NCBI GenBank assembly: GCA_029204225.1
Contig: CM055114.1
Location: 19,395,273 to 19,459,272 of the forward strand
Source: Diphasiastrum complanatum
Taxonomy: Eukaryota; Streptophyta; Lycopodiopsida; Lycopodiales; Lycopodiaceae
Reading direction: 5' to 3'
Length of the DNA stretch: 64,000 bases
The notes beneath the pieces were generated by a model. It had not been told where the DNA came from and did no database searches. It was given only the letters and a program-made list of their open reading frames with translations. Each line of letters begins with the position of its first letter. Position 1 is the stretch's first letter. The translations under genes and the position numbers were made by a program. Below, in pieces: positions 11,501-24,600 of the stretch.

Positions 11501-14500
11501 GGGGTGCCCACGGTTGGGAGCACCCCGGGGTCCCATCCACACCACCTTCGAATTGGAGTGTGGAATTGTGCTGGCAGACCTGGTTGACTTTATTATTGGC
11601 CGAGATATATTTTTCTTTATGGAGACACACGAGAGCCCAGATTGAGGACTTCCTTCTTTTCCTGGATATAGATGGAACTCAGTATTTCGACGAGAGACTA
11701 GATTTGCCAGTGGCCGTGGTTCATGAGGGGTTGCATGCTTTATACAGGGAGTCTCTCCATTCGAGCTTGACTTCATCAGACATGACGAGTAGGCCCGCTA
11801 TATATGGACTTGCATTTTGGGCCAGGATATTGGTTTGGATAGAGATCTTTTTATTGCAGCATGTTATTTCCCACCAGAGTCTTCATCTTTTGCTGAGGGT
11901 AATTTTTACCATATCAGGATCTCTCATTGGATATTATCAGATTTGCAAAGCGGGGGCATATTCTCGTCACTAGAGATTTTAATGCCCAGATATCTTCGCG
12001 ATAGACAGAGTTCTTTGACACCATGGATCAGTTTCGTGTTCGTGCCCTTGACAGTGATACACTTGAAGTTACCAGGACTTCCGACGACACTTTGGGACCT
12101 ATTACCCCATATGGTGAGCACTTATTATAGTTTGGCGAGGCACATGATATGATTATGCCTATTCTACTATATGCAGATGACATGATACTACTATCGAGAT
12201 CAACATCTGGGCTTCAGCAGCACCTTGATGCTTTATATACTGCTAGACATGGGGTTTGATGGTGAACATTGGTAAGACTAAGGTTATGGTGTTTAACACC
12301 AATCGACAGCATATGCGAGACACGGCGTTCTACTATGATGGGCAGCCACTAGAGATAGTAGCCTCTTATACCTACTTGGGTGTCCTTTTTACTGGTCCAT
12401 TGCTCACTTTTAGACCAGCTGCACTGTCTAGGCTCCGCAAAGGGCACTCTGCTCTTGTCCAAATGGAGAGGTTTTCTTCTATTTACTATGTACATGATCC
12501 TGATACGTGCTGTTGCCTTTTTTCTGCCACTGTCTCTCCGGTTGCTCTACATTCTGCAGAGGCATGCTGTCCTAGCCTGTCCAGAGATACTTGGAGTGAT
12601 ATTTCACGTCTGCAGATCCTTATGCTTAGCCGGATGATCCGTGCGAAGCAGTCAGCCCCCATGATATCATATTGGCGGAGTTTGCCTCACCACCATTGAT
12701 TGTTGAATTGATTCATCCAGATACGTAGCTGAAGCTTTTACATCCTCTCACACTCTGGCTAGTTAGCAGCCTAAGTCCTCATGGTTTCAGTGTGTTTCTG
12801 ACCTTTTGAGTATGTTGGCACACTTTCCTGTGCGTAGCACCTTCGACTTCGAAGGGACTAGTAAATACACCCAATCTCCATTCTCAAATTCCCGATAGGT
12901 ATGGTTCTCACGAGCATAACTCTCTACCCTAGCTACAGCTTTGGACAAGTTATCTCGTGCCAACTCTAGCTTTTGCTGCATCTGAGCCAAAAACTCTACA
13001 ACACTAGGTACCCTATGCGGAATCCCTATGATTGCAGGACTCAGTGGCCTGAAACCATATTTGAGCTCAAATGGACTCAATCCAGTGGACGCATGTCTCT
13101 TATCATTGTACGCGAATTCCAATAGCGGTAAGTGCTTTACTCAGTCTGTTTGCGTACTACTAACATATGCCCCAAGCATATCTTCCAAGATTTGGTTTTC
13201 TCGCTCTGTCTGACCATCCGTTTGAGGATGCTCAGAGCTACTCATCCGCAACTGTGTTCCCAGCTTGGTGAACACCTCAATCCAAAAATTTCCTGTAAAC
13301 TTGGGATCCCTGTTTGAAACAATGGACTTCGGAAGACCATGTAACCTGACAATATTCTGAATAAACAACTCAGCCACTTGCGGAGCTGTCACCTTCTTGG
13401 TCGTTGCGATGAAATGAGCCATCTTGGGAAACCTGTCTACCACTACCATAACGGAATTGAATCCATCTTGGGTCTTGGGTAGCCCAACAATAAAATCCAT
13501 AGAGATGCTTTCCCACCTTCCTGTAGGTATCTCAAGTGGATGTAGCAAGCCCGAAGGACTTACTCTCTCGGCCTTGTTCACTTGACAAGCCGTGCAACGC
13601 TGAACGTACTCTCTTACATCCCGCTGCAATCGTGGCCAGAAATAATGCCTTCTTAAAAGCTCACTGGTCTTATCAATCTTCGCAGGGACTATCATGGCAT
13701 TCATGAAGTATCTTACGACGAAGATCCTTCACGTCTGGCACGAAAACTCTTCCATTTCTCATTAACATACCATCCTTCACGGTGTATGTTAGATATGTAC
13801 TGGTGTGTGCCTCTATGGAAGCGACAGCCTCGACTGACTCTTCCGTTTGGTCGACTATCTTGCGCGCATTAGGCCACACACGCTGACAATGTGGGTCCTT
13901 TTCTTGAGCCTTCTTAATCTCCTCCATGAGACCACTGTCCACCACAGTAAAGCTCATCTGATGCAGTATACGAGATAGTGCATCAACGACCACATTTTCC
14001 TTCCCTCTTCGGAAGCGAATTTCCAAGTGAAATTCCTGCATTAGCTCGGCCCACCGAGCTTGGCGGCCTTTCAAATCTGGCTGAGTGCAAAAATACTTTA
14101 AAGTATGATGATCTATGTACACATAAAACTCGGCACCATATAAATAATGTCTCCACACCTTGAGCGCATGTATAATCGCATACAACTCTTGCTCATGTGT
14201 AGGATATCTCTGTTGAGCTGGTGTCAACTTCTTACTCTCAAAGGCTACTGGTCTACCCTCTTGGCTCAACATTGCACCTACGACAATGCCACTTGCATCC
14301 GTCTCTAGGTCAAAAGGTTTTTGGGTATCTACAATCTTGAGAACTGGAGCCGTGGCCAGCGACTCCTTCAAGTTCTCAAAACGTTGCTGAGCTTCAGCAT
14401 TCCATCGAAACACAATGTTGTTTTTCTTAATTGGTCCGTTAGAGGAGCAGCTATCCAGGAATAATTCCTAACAAACCGCCGGTAGAACTTACAAAAGCCT

Positions 14501-17500
14501 AAGAAAGATTGTAATTGGCGTATATCGGCAGGCCTCGGCCACTTCTTAACCACAGCCACCTTGGCTGGGTCAACCGAAATACCTTCAGCTGTCACTACGT
14601 GACCCAAATACTCGAGACGAGTTTTACACAACTCTGTCTTTTGAGCATTGGCATACAAGCTAGTGAGTATTATAGTGTCATGATAGATGACTCTACATAT
14701 CTCTCCTCTGATAAACATCTTATAGTGTATGTGTGTTTCATGGGAAACAAATCTCATTGTTGACGTTTTTTGAAATATGTGATATTAATGATGAATCATC
14801 AGTCGAGATTCTAGTGCTTGATTTGGAGCACAAGTTTTGCTATAAATAGGTGTTGGTGCTTTTATCATTACGCAATTGCTTTTAGGTTGCTTTTGCTTTT
14901 GCTTTTCGGCATAGAACAAAGTCTATAAGTATGTAGTTCGCCCTACCTCATTTGCAATGGGACATAGTTGGTTTCTATCACTTGTGTTCTCTCGCATGTG
15001 TTTAGCTATTGTTTCATCACAAGATTTTGCTTGTTTTTTAAAGGATTTGGAGGGGGAAAATCAGGGAGACAGATTGGACAACAAGTGTGGCCCTCTAACG
15101 CTGCTGTTCCAGGGGTTTCTAGCCTGCAAATTGGCAGTTTTGTGGTTCAAATTTTCTCCTACAGGTTCAGCACCCTCTTGAAGCCCTTTGAGCGTTTTTT
15201 TTTTTAGGAGGAAGAAAGGCATTTCAAGGCCTTATTCTGGGCTACGTCCTTCCTACAGCCCATCGCCCTCTTGCAGCCTCCCTCTAGCGCTGTTTGGAAG
15301 GGGGAAGGTGTGTTTTTCAACGATTTCAAGAAGGGAATATGGGCGCACCTTGTTCCTACAGCTCCAGCGCACTTTTTTCAGATCTGTTCCAACGTTTTCC
15401 AGCAGGACTCAAAAGTGGATACCATCAAATACGGATTCGAGATGAAGACGTTCAGAAGACGGCCTTCCGAACCCGTTTCGGTCATTATGAGTTTTTGGTT
15501 ATGCCATTTGGGTTAACCAATGCCCCAGCCACGTTCATGATGCTCATGAACGATGTCTTGCGAGACTATATGGGCAAGTTTGTCGTCAATTTTGTTGACA
15601 ATATATTGCTTTTTAGTAAAGTGGTCGAGGAGCATGAAGTTCATCTCAAGACCGTATTGGTGCTAAGATAGACTCTTTAAGCGCAATACTAATATACCTG
15701 ATAAGTACCACGTGGGACATCAAAAGAGCAAAATGCTATATATACTATCTAGAGGCCCTTATTGGAACCTTTTAGAGATTAGGGCAACTTAGGGTACTTG
15801 GGTTCCATAAGGACATGCCCTTAATGGTAACGGCCCAATAACTAAGGGTATACTAGTTAGGGGCTAGTCCCAGTATATAACGAGGAGTGGGTTATATGTT
15901 TGCAGAGGCTAGGTGTTTGTATTGGGAACAATCGCATAATTGGTGGAACTACATTTGACTTCTCTACTACCTTGCTTAGTATTGCATGTTAGTGCCTTGA
16001 TGATGTAGCTTGGAGGGTGAAGCATGTGGTCATGCACATGTATACGTGGCTTTGCAACTAGTGTGCCTTGTGATTCTTAACATACATGCATCTATGGTTG
16101 GGCGGTTAACATGAAGCATCATATTTATTTGTCTCTCTTTATTTGCAGTATTAATTTTGTTATTTTGAATAATTCGTGGTCGGATGGCTCGGATCGCATA
16201 ACACATAGGCTGAGCCAAACAAACAAGCAGACCTTAGATGAAGGAGTGGATTTCAAGGACATAAGCAGGGTTGGAAGCAAGCCAAGTCTTACTTTCAATC
16301 TGTGGAGGATGCAGCAGCAGCAACCACAGAAATGTCACAAGCTCCCAACATGGCAGCATATTCACATAGACCACAGGGCCAGCCTAGAGGCTTGGGCTTT
16401 GGTGGAGGCAGAGGACTCAATCAAGAAGTGGTAGTGGCAAGCAAAGACCCATAATGTGCACAACAGTCGCTTCAGATTTGAGAGCAGGCTTTACGTTCAT
16501 TGACATTGCGATCCATCGGTCTTCTTGTACTGTTTAGAGGTTCGAATTAGGGCTAGATTTGTGAGTAGTACCCAATCAATTCTTTAATATATGTACAATA
16601 ATAAGTGAATGGAGGGCCCGTACCAGATTGTCCATATTTCCTGCACTGACAAATCATAAGCTGCAGCCCAAAGCCCAAAGTGTTGCCAATAATGTTCCTG
16701 TAGCCGCATGTTGTTGAAATGTACTACCAATCTACGATTCATATTTTTGTCGATACATCTTTGTGAGGCACAATTATGGACAATCTAAAGTAGTTATAAC
16801 AAATGAGCCAGACAAATTCACGTTATGTACAACACATCAGAAAAACAACGTGGTGTGTTTTAGAGGATGGAGGGTTGTCAAAGTTGGGATGAATTTCAGG
16901 CTGGTGTAACATTTTGTTGAATTTAACACAGGTTGGCAATCCTTTGGTGATGAACATTGCCCAAATGTTTCCATGTGCAAGTGATGATTCTCAAATGATT
17001 TGGAGCATGAAAGTAATTTGAGTGATGATAATTTTCCAAACCGATTGAAGGAACATAACACTTATGAAGTGGTTTGAAGTAGCGTCTTGATCAGTCATTG
17101 AATTCTAAATTTAGACGAGTAAAACGATAAAATATAAAAAAAAATTATGGTCTGGATTGTTTATTGGTGTATGCCAAATTTCAATATCGTACGTGCATTA
17201 TGTGCCCTAGCCAGCTAATCTATATTGTCTTGGGACTTGTAAAAGTCCTAGTTCCAAGTATCTAATTCAGAGTTGCATTTGTTAATTCACTATTTGGAAG
17301 GTTCGAGTGCATCTTATTCAAACTTGTTGTACTTTCTACTGCAGAAAGAGGCGAAATACATAGCAAGCATTATATGCTTCTACCCGTTGATCTTCGAGAC
17401 ATCAACTCGCTGGAAAAGGCCTTTGAATGTGCTCAACTTGATATAAGGTGGAGTGACAGACCTCAACAGCAAGACCTATGTTCCATTTACAAACTGTGGG

Positions 17501-18623
17501 CTTTTCATAAGTATCGTGTTGCTTATTTTTATAACATACAAGGATATCAGCACTAATATGACTAAGTGATTCCTTTTTCTGATGCAGTGTGCCTACATTC
17601 ATACTATCGGAGTGTGTATTGATCTACTTAGATCCAGATGTAAGCCGAGCCGTTGTTAACTGGGCTGCACAGAAGTTCAATACAGCAGTATTTGTCGTTT
17701 ATGAACAGGTTGCATGCACAAATCGATTAAGATAATTTCTAATTATACATTGAGCTCTTCGCTATGTAATTTTTATGAAATCATACCAGGTAGGCTTCAA
17801 ATTGAGGCCATACTGATTTGATATTGCTTAGATTGATATCCTTTTTGTACACTGTTTGTTTATTTGAGGCTAAATTTTTGAGGGTACGTTTCTTCAAGAT
17901 GTTTACACTTCATGCCCCTCTTTGTCAGTATTCCCCAGAGGACGCGTTTGGGCAGCAAATGATCAAAAACCTAGAGGTAAACATTTTTTTGGCTGAATAT
18001 ACTGACGATCAGATTTGCTCTCCAAAACTACTGGATTTTAGTGGAAAAGTTTGATATGAAACAATTGTATGGTAATCATGAGGCGGCAATTTTAGAAAAA
18101 AATCAAGTTATCTTGTTCTTTGCATCACAGATCCCATACACCAGTGGGATGTTGTGTTACCGATGCTATTTTTAATGAAAAGACATCAATCAACTGATCT
18201 CCAACCTCATGTGCCCTCTTCAATAGCATTGCAAGTTGTGCCTTGTTGGTTTATTTGATTTGGATTCAGAGATTAAGAAATTCAGTCAAATGGCCATACC
18301 TTCACGATGTTGATAATTTCTGAAGTCTTTTGTGAATGTAAGCATTCAGAGTGGTCTATAGTATTTTGAGAATAAGTTGTGGGTTTTTCTGTGCATGTTT
18401 ATTCTCATGATTGTTGTTACAAAGAAGTTATGACGTATTAGTATCTCCTATTATACCTAAGAACTGCTAGAGCTTCAGGAATCAGGCCATCCGAAGCTTG
18501 TGACTGGATGCTATTCAAGATTCGATTTTTTGAACTCCAAAAACACAAAACCCACATACTTGATATGTACTTATTTGTCTTATATGCCTTTTGGCATGGA
18601 AAAGTCATTAATGAAGCTTTCTT

Positions 18624-18684
<61 letters not shown>

Positions 18685-21600
18685 CTCCCAGGTCCCGGTT
18701 CGGGCCAAAAGAGCAACATGCCTGTTTGACCGGCCGGTCGATTCAAAGGTTCGAACCGCGGTTTGAACCCGATGCAACTATGGCAATGACAACTAGTTCA
18801 GATGGTCATCCTCAACGTTCATCCGTGGCAACTTGCTAAAAGGCTCCTTGAGCTGCCGCACGTGACATATCTGAGCCATCTTGGGCCCACCAATCCTACC
18901 CATGGTGATTGGCCAACAACATTGCTTACGGTTCACTGACCGTCTAGTAACCAATCCATTCAGGGTCATGTTAGGCCCCTAATAGAGAAGCTCACGTGTC
19001 TTAGTCTTTTAAATAGAGTAGAATCCTAAGTGACTCATATTGATGTACAGATTCTTGCCCACGAGAGGACATTTGGAAGGCCTTGATTGTACATGTGCAG
19101 GTTTTTGTTTTCTTTAAGAAGAACAGGTTCGAAAGTGAGCCAAACAGATGGTCATGGGTTTCTACATTTGTAGAACATGATCTCAGCTCACAATAGTAGT
19201 TAAGTTGCATTTGTGATTAGATCCAAACATGTATATGTCTCTCCACCTTCCAAAACCTATGATTATGATCTGGGGTGATGCATCCAAGTATGCATGTATA
19301 TATAGAGCTCACACATGGGACACAGTGGCCGTGCATTCAATGCATATCAAATGGAGGTCATGCATGCTATGAACCTCATGTATGACACGCGTGAGAGACG
19401 ATTGATACAAGAGAGTAAAGACAACATGATGTGATCATATAGATGGTTTGTATGTGTCTCTGGATGGCTGTGGAGTGGTGATGATTCATCACGTACTTTT
19501 TCACTCTTTACGGAGAATTTGTGTAGTCTGTGGCTAATTTATGTGCTGGGTTGTTGCTATGTCCTAACCAACTTCTTATCAATTTTTGATGATATTCAAG
19601 AACTAGAAAAGTCATCAGGAAAATGAGTCGGAAATGCTTTTAAAAAATAGTGGGTTCTTTCTAGATCTTGAAGGGTCTTGTAACTCTGATTCCCTAGTGC
19701 CTAGGATATATCTTATGAAAATATTAGCAGTCGAAGATGCTAATGTATAAAGGCTTGGAATAGTCTTGTCTCTGCAGCTTGAAAGGTCTAGACATACAAG
19801 TCTCATTTTTGAACTTTCAAAACAACCCCATTGAAGCCTTGTATCTTAGGGCCAAAGAGAAAGGAAAACTTGTAGCAGCCTAATCAACCAGCAAACAATG
19901 AATAAACTTATCACTAGCATCACTCAAACGCTCAATTACAAGCAAATTTTTGCATGTATACCAGAGACAGATCCATCTTAGTTATCAATGTGTAAGAGTT
20001 GGTGAATGTATCTTGCTCTCTACACATAAGGGAGTGATCCATGTGTCAAAGTTGGATGAATGTATGTTGCTCTACACGTATGAAAGCACCGATTGGAAAA
20101 GTGCAACCTTTTGATTGATGCTCAAAGGTTTGTCCTTCATTTTGCATGCATGTGGCTAAAGCTTGATATTACCACGTGTGCCAGCAACTTATCACATACA
20201 CGACCTTGAATAAATAATCAGAACCTATCTATGTACCCCGTCAAAGAGAAGTTTTTTGTAAGTGCTATAGAGGAGCGTCCTGCTTTACTCCCTACTAGAA
20301 TTAACTGCTGTACTCCATCTATCAAGTCCGCCAGCAACTCATCACATATATGTCCTTGAATAAATAAGTAGAACTGATGTATGTAAGCAAAATGTTTCGT
20401 AAGTGCTATTGGGGAACGTCCTGCTGGACTACCGACTGGAATCAACTGTTCTATGGTGAAGCTAGCTGATTATTTCCACTCATATACTTGTGCAACAATC
20501 AAAATGAAAACAAAATGGCTCTATAGACCACCCCTTTCCTTGTTGAACCACCCAGCCATTTGTGCATAAGGATCACAAGATATATCACCTTTTCTCCTCC
20601 TAGCACCCTCAAAACCCAAACACCCTAGCTGACAGGTTGCACATGCACACAGCAGAATATCAGCTCATGGCCCCTAGCAGTCTACCATGAGGAAGGTTTA
20701 TATTCTGTAGGATGTGTCTTAGCAGTTTAATTCTCATTGTGTTTGATGAAAATTCTGTAAAATAGTCATGTCAACTGTTTGCCAAAAAGCATGAGCTGCA
20801 ATAGCAGTACTTGACATATGTTTCTGAATTGTGGATAACAAAATATGTTCTTTGTCCATAGTTGTTCGCAAATGATGTCTCTTTGCAAAAGAAGGCTAAT
20901 CAAAATAGATCTTTTTTTGATGTGGGGATTGTTGATATACCTGTTTGATTAATGTTTAAATTGAACCGTAACTTTTTGCTTGCCACTTTCAGAGTCGAGG
21001 CTGCCCTCTGCTTGGGATCCATGACACACCATCTCTAGAGGCGAAGAGGGAACGTTTCACCAAAAATGGCTGGCCGGTGGGTTTTGCTTTAATCAATTAC
21101 ACATTTTTTTCTTGGAAGACGGCTATTGTTTAAGCAATGAACACGTTCAGCAATGCCATAGGCTGGAAAATGTGATCTATGCATTTTAATCTCCAGGTTC
21201 AATATTCCAACTCATAACGATATTCTGAAACAAAGCAGCAAACACGTATAATGTCTAGAAACTATATGTAGATTGTGAGTGGACTGATCATGTTAGCTGT
21301 ACTTTCATTGATTTCAAAGTTTTGTTCTGTTTGTAAGGATTGGCAATCATGCTCTGGTTGCTACAATAAAGAGGTTTCACAAAGGCCAATGACAATTGGC
21401 CAACTCGACCAATTCAAATACACAATTTTGACATTCCTCCAAAATAATAACTGTAAAACTCTTGCCTACAATTGCTTCGTGGCAACGAAGCAATTGTGGG
21501 CAAGATCTTTATGCCTTTCATGGACTGATATGGGTGCTTCTGGTTTGCTTCGTGGGCAAGATCTTTATGCCTTTCATGGACTGATATGGGTGCTTCTGGT

Positions 21601-24600
21601 CTGCTATCAACGTCAAGAAAGCTATGCTCGAACACAACTATAATAGCTCCGGTAAACACGCACACAAGACCAATATAGTTTTGATACCATGTTAATAATA
21701 TGAATGAATTAAGTCAAGCATAGGCTATCAAGCATCACCGCAAATGATAGAGCATCAAAACAGGGGCAGAATAAAGCTAGTATCATTGACAAACATGTAG
21801 AAAACAAGTACATATTGATGTAGAGAGATGAAACCCTATAAAATGATGATACTACTCGAAATGCTAGACTATGCTAGCTTTTTAAGATACCAAAGAATGA
21901 AAACCTCTATATGCTGTACAAGTGCTACAATGGAGTTTCATAGAAGCTACTCATGGATATATATATACCTAAGGAAGCAGATGGCGGACGCGGACGCGTC
22001 AGGGGTGCGTCCGCGTCCGCGTCCGGACGCACCCGGTTTTTTTTTTTTAATTTAAAAAAAAAATGAAAAAAAAATGGCGCCCGTACCCCGGATGCGTCCG
22101 GACCCCCGGACGCATCTGTTTTTTTTTTTTTTTTTTTAAATTAAAAAAAAAAAATTGGACGCGTCCGACCCTCGCGTCCGAAAGTCTGACGTGTCCGGGT
22201 CCGGACGCCGAACACGGACGCGGACGCGGGCAATCCGGCCCGGACCCTCATCCCTGAAATTTTATATACATATATATATTATAAATATATATATATCATA
22301 GGTCCCGTGGTCATGGGTACCGCGGATCCCGGTACCGCGGGACCATACTGGTACCGCAGTACCATGTTGGTACTGCGGTATTTGTCTCCAGAGAGTTAAC
22401 CTAGCAGATTTGTGGTAAAAGGTGAAAAAAAGCCACTTTGTCAAGTTGAGCTAAAATTACCGTTTCTCCACGGAATTTCTTGAGTGAACACTCTACAGAC
22501 TTGGAATCAGTAGGGCGACCCTGCTCCAGGCCTCAGATCGTGTTCAAATCGATCCATAGGCGAGTTAGATCAAGCAAAAACGAGTGTGGGGAGGCGAGGC
22601 CGTAGACAGGGAGGTCGCGAACTCCCATGCCAGATCTTGCCCCTCCACCAGTGCACCCCACTTATGCTGCTGCACCCATCCTTGCCAGTGCATCCCACTC
22701 TCCCCATTCCACGTCTACAGCCGATGCATCCACTAGTGCCCAGCCTGTCGCGTCATCGTCCATTCCCGTCACGGTTGGTGCACCATGCTGGAGGTCCACC
22801 ACCCGTCGCCCACTAGGTAGAGCCCTTGTGCAACAGACCATTCGCGGCACGCATCAGCCGCACATGGACAGAGAGGCCACACAGGCCGTGGCCAGTTTGA
22901 TTTACGAGCTGAGCCTACCTTTTGCCATCACCGATTCTTAGCCCTTCAGAAGGGCATTCCGCCTTGCACAGTCTGTCAGCCCTGGCTGGAGAGTCCCTGG
23001 TTCAAAGGTTGTCCGCACACACATGCTGAGAGATAGGGTTGAGTCCTTGTCTAGAGAGATGGAGCCTCTACGCCGCCACTGGGCCACTTACGGTTGCAGC
23101 ATTATGTCCGATGGCTGGACTGATGTCAGGAGGAGGCCGATCCTCAACATCTTGGTCTCCAGCTGCATGGGTACACAGTTTTTGAGAGCCGTGGATTGCA
23201 GTAGAGGGGGGAGATTCATATCTGCAGAGTTCATGTACGACGTCATTAGGCCTTCCATATTGTCCATAGGCCCCCAGCATGTCGTTACGGTGGTGACGGA
23301 CAATGCCACCAACTGCGTTCAGATGGGTGTTCTGCTAGAGGCCGAGTTCCCTCACATCGTCCACACCCCCTGTGCAGCGCACGACATAGACCTTCTCATG
23401 GGGGACATAGGTGCACTTCCCTGGGTTAGAGCCATCGTCCGCGAGGCCCTCTTCCTGGTGACTTTTGTCACCAGGAAGAGGCATGTTCTTGCCATGTTCC
23501 GGGTGTTCAGCCATCTGGACCTCCGTAAGCCAGCCCCCACACGCTTTGCATTCGACTTGGTGGTCATCGACCGTATGATCAGGTGCAGGGCACAACTTCT
23601 ACAGATGGTTGCCAGTGATCTATGGCATGCCAGTACGTTTCAGCACATAGAGGATGGGGAGCACTTTTCTTCCACGGTGAGGGGAGACCAGTTTTGGAGG
23701 TATGCACAGACATCGTCAGGACTGCTTCGACCGCTCTACATTGTGCTCCGCATGGCTGATAGCGAGGGGTCCACACTTGGACTGGTGTATGAGCTCATGG
23801 ACCGGATCGGATAGTTCCTGCAGTTGCCCATCGTGCAGCCAGAGAGGTAAGCGGTATAGTGTTGTAATTGGTCTTTATTTTTTCAGTGTTTGCTAGTTTG
23901 TTTTTCTGTCGATGTTACGTTTTTTCCAAAATTTACTTCGACTTCGTGCAGGATGACGGAGCTGAGGTTCATCTGGGAGATGGGTGGAACTACTTTCACA
24001 GGAGTATCCACCACGTTGTACACATCTTGCATCCCCTCTTCCTCTCTCCGACACAGATATTAGACAGGGAGCTCTAGTCGGATTGGCTTGAGTACATCTA
24101 CAGGGTGGGTCCACACATTGGCTTGGATCCTATCAGACTCATGGAGGAGCTAGCTGCATGCACGTTTGGGCACCCGGCTGCTCAAGATCCAGAGAGGAGG
24201 CAGCTCCCCATTACCGGGTGGACCATGTTCGGTAGCACCTATCCCTCCATATAGCGTCTTGCACTGTGGGTCCTTTCACAAGTATGCATCTCATCTCATC
24301 CTCTCTTTCTGTATTTCGTTGACATTCCACCCGTGCACATGTGCTGAATCATTTCATTGCACGTATCACAAGATTGCGCTGCCTTCGTGTGTGAGCGTAA
24401 TTGGAGCACATGGGCCCTCGTTCACACGAGGAGAAGAAATAGGCTGTTAGTGAGTCAGCTAGAGCGGTTGGTGTATTGTAGCACCAACGCACGTCTCTCC
24501 AGGAGACTGCCGACCATTACGAGTGCATTGCAGGTGATGGGCTGTTTTCCCATAGCATGTTGGTTGACGTCTGACAAAAATAGGTTTCAATTTTTGATCA

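Larger units (their letters stand above)
12787..14660 (-). mobile_element. Ty3/gypsy pol (RT C-half, RNase H, integrase)
   Basis: Minus-strand order is the RT second half from [20 protein letters not shown], RNase H, H2C2, integrase core and the start of the integrase C-terminus. No LTR or chromodomain is reached on the left, where the sequence meets the LINE remnant. The first half of RT is absent on this strand but a matching piece lies on the plus strand at 15405-15671. Confidence 0.9.
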
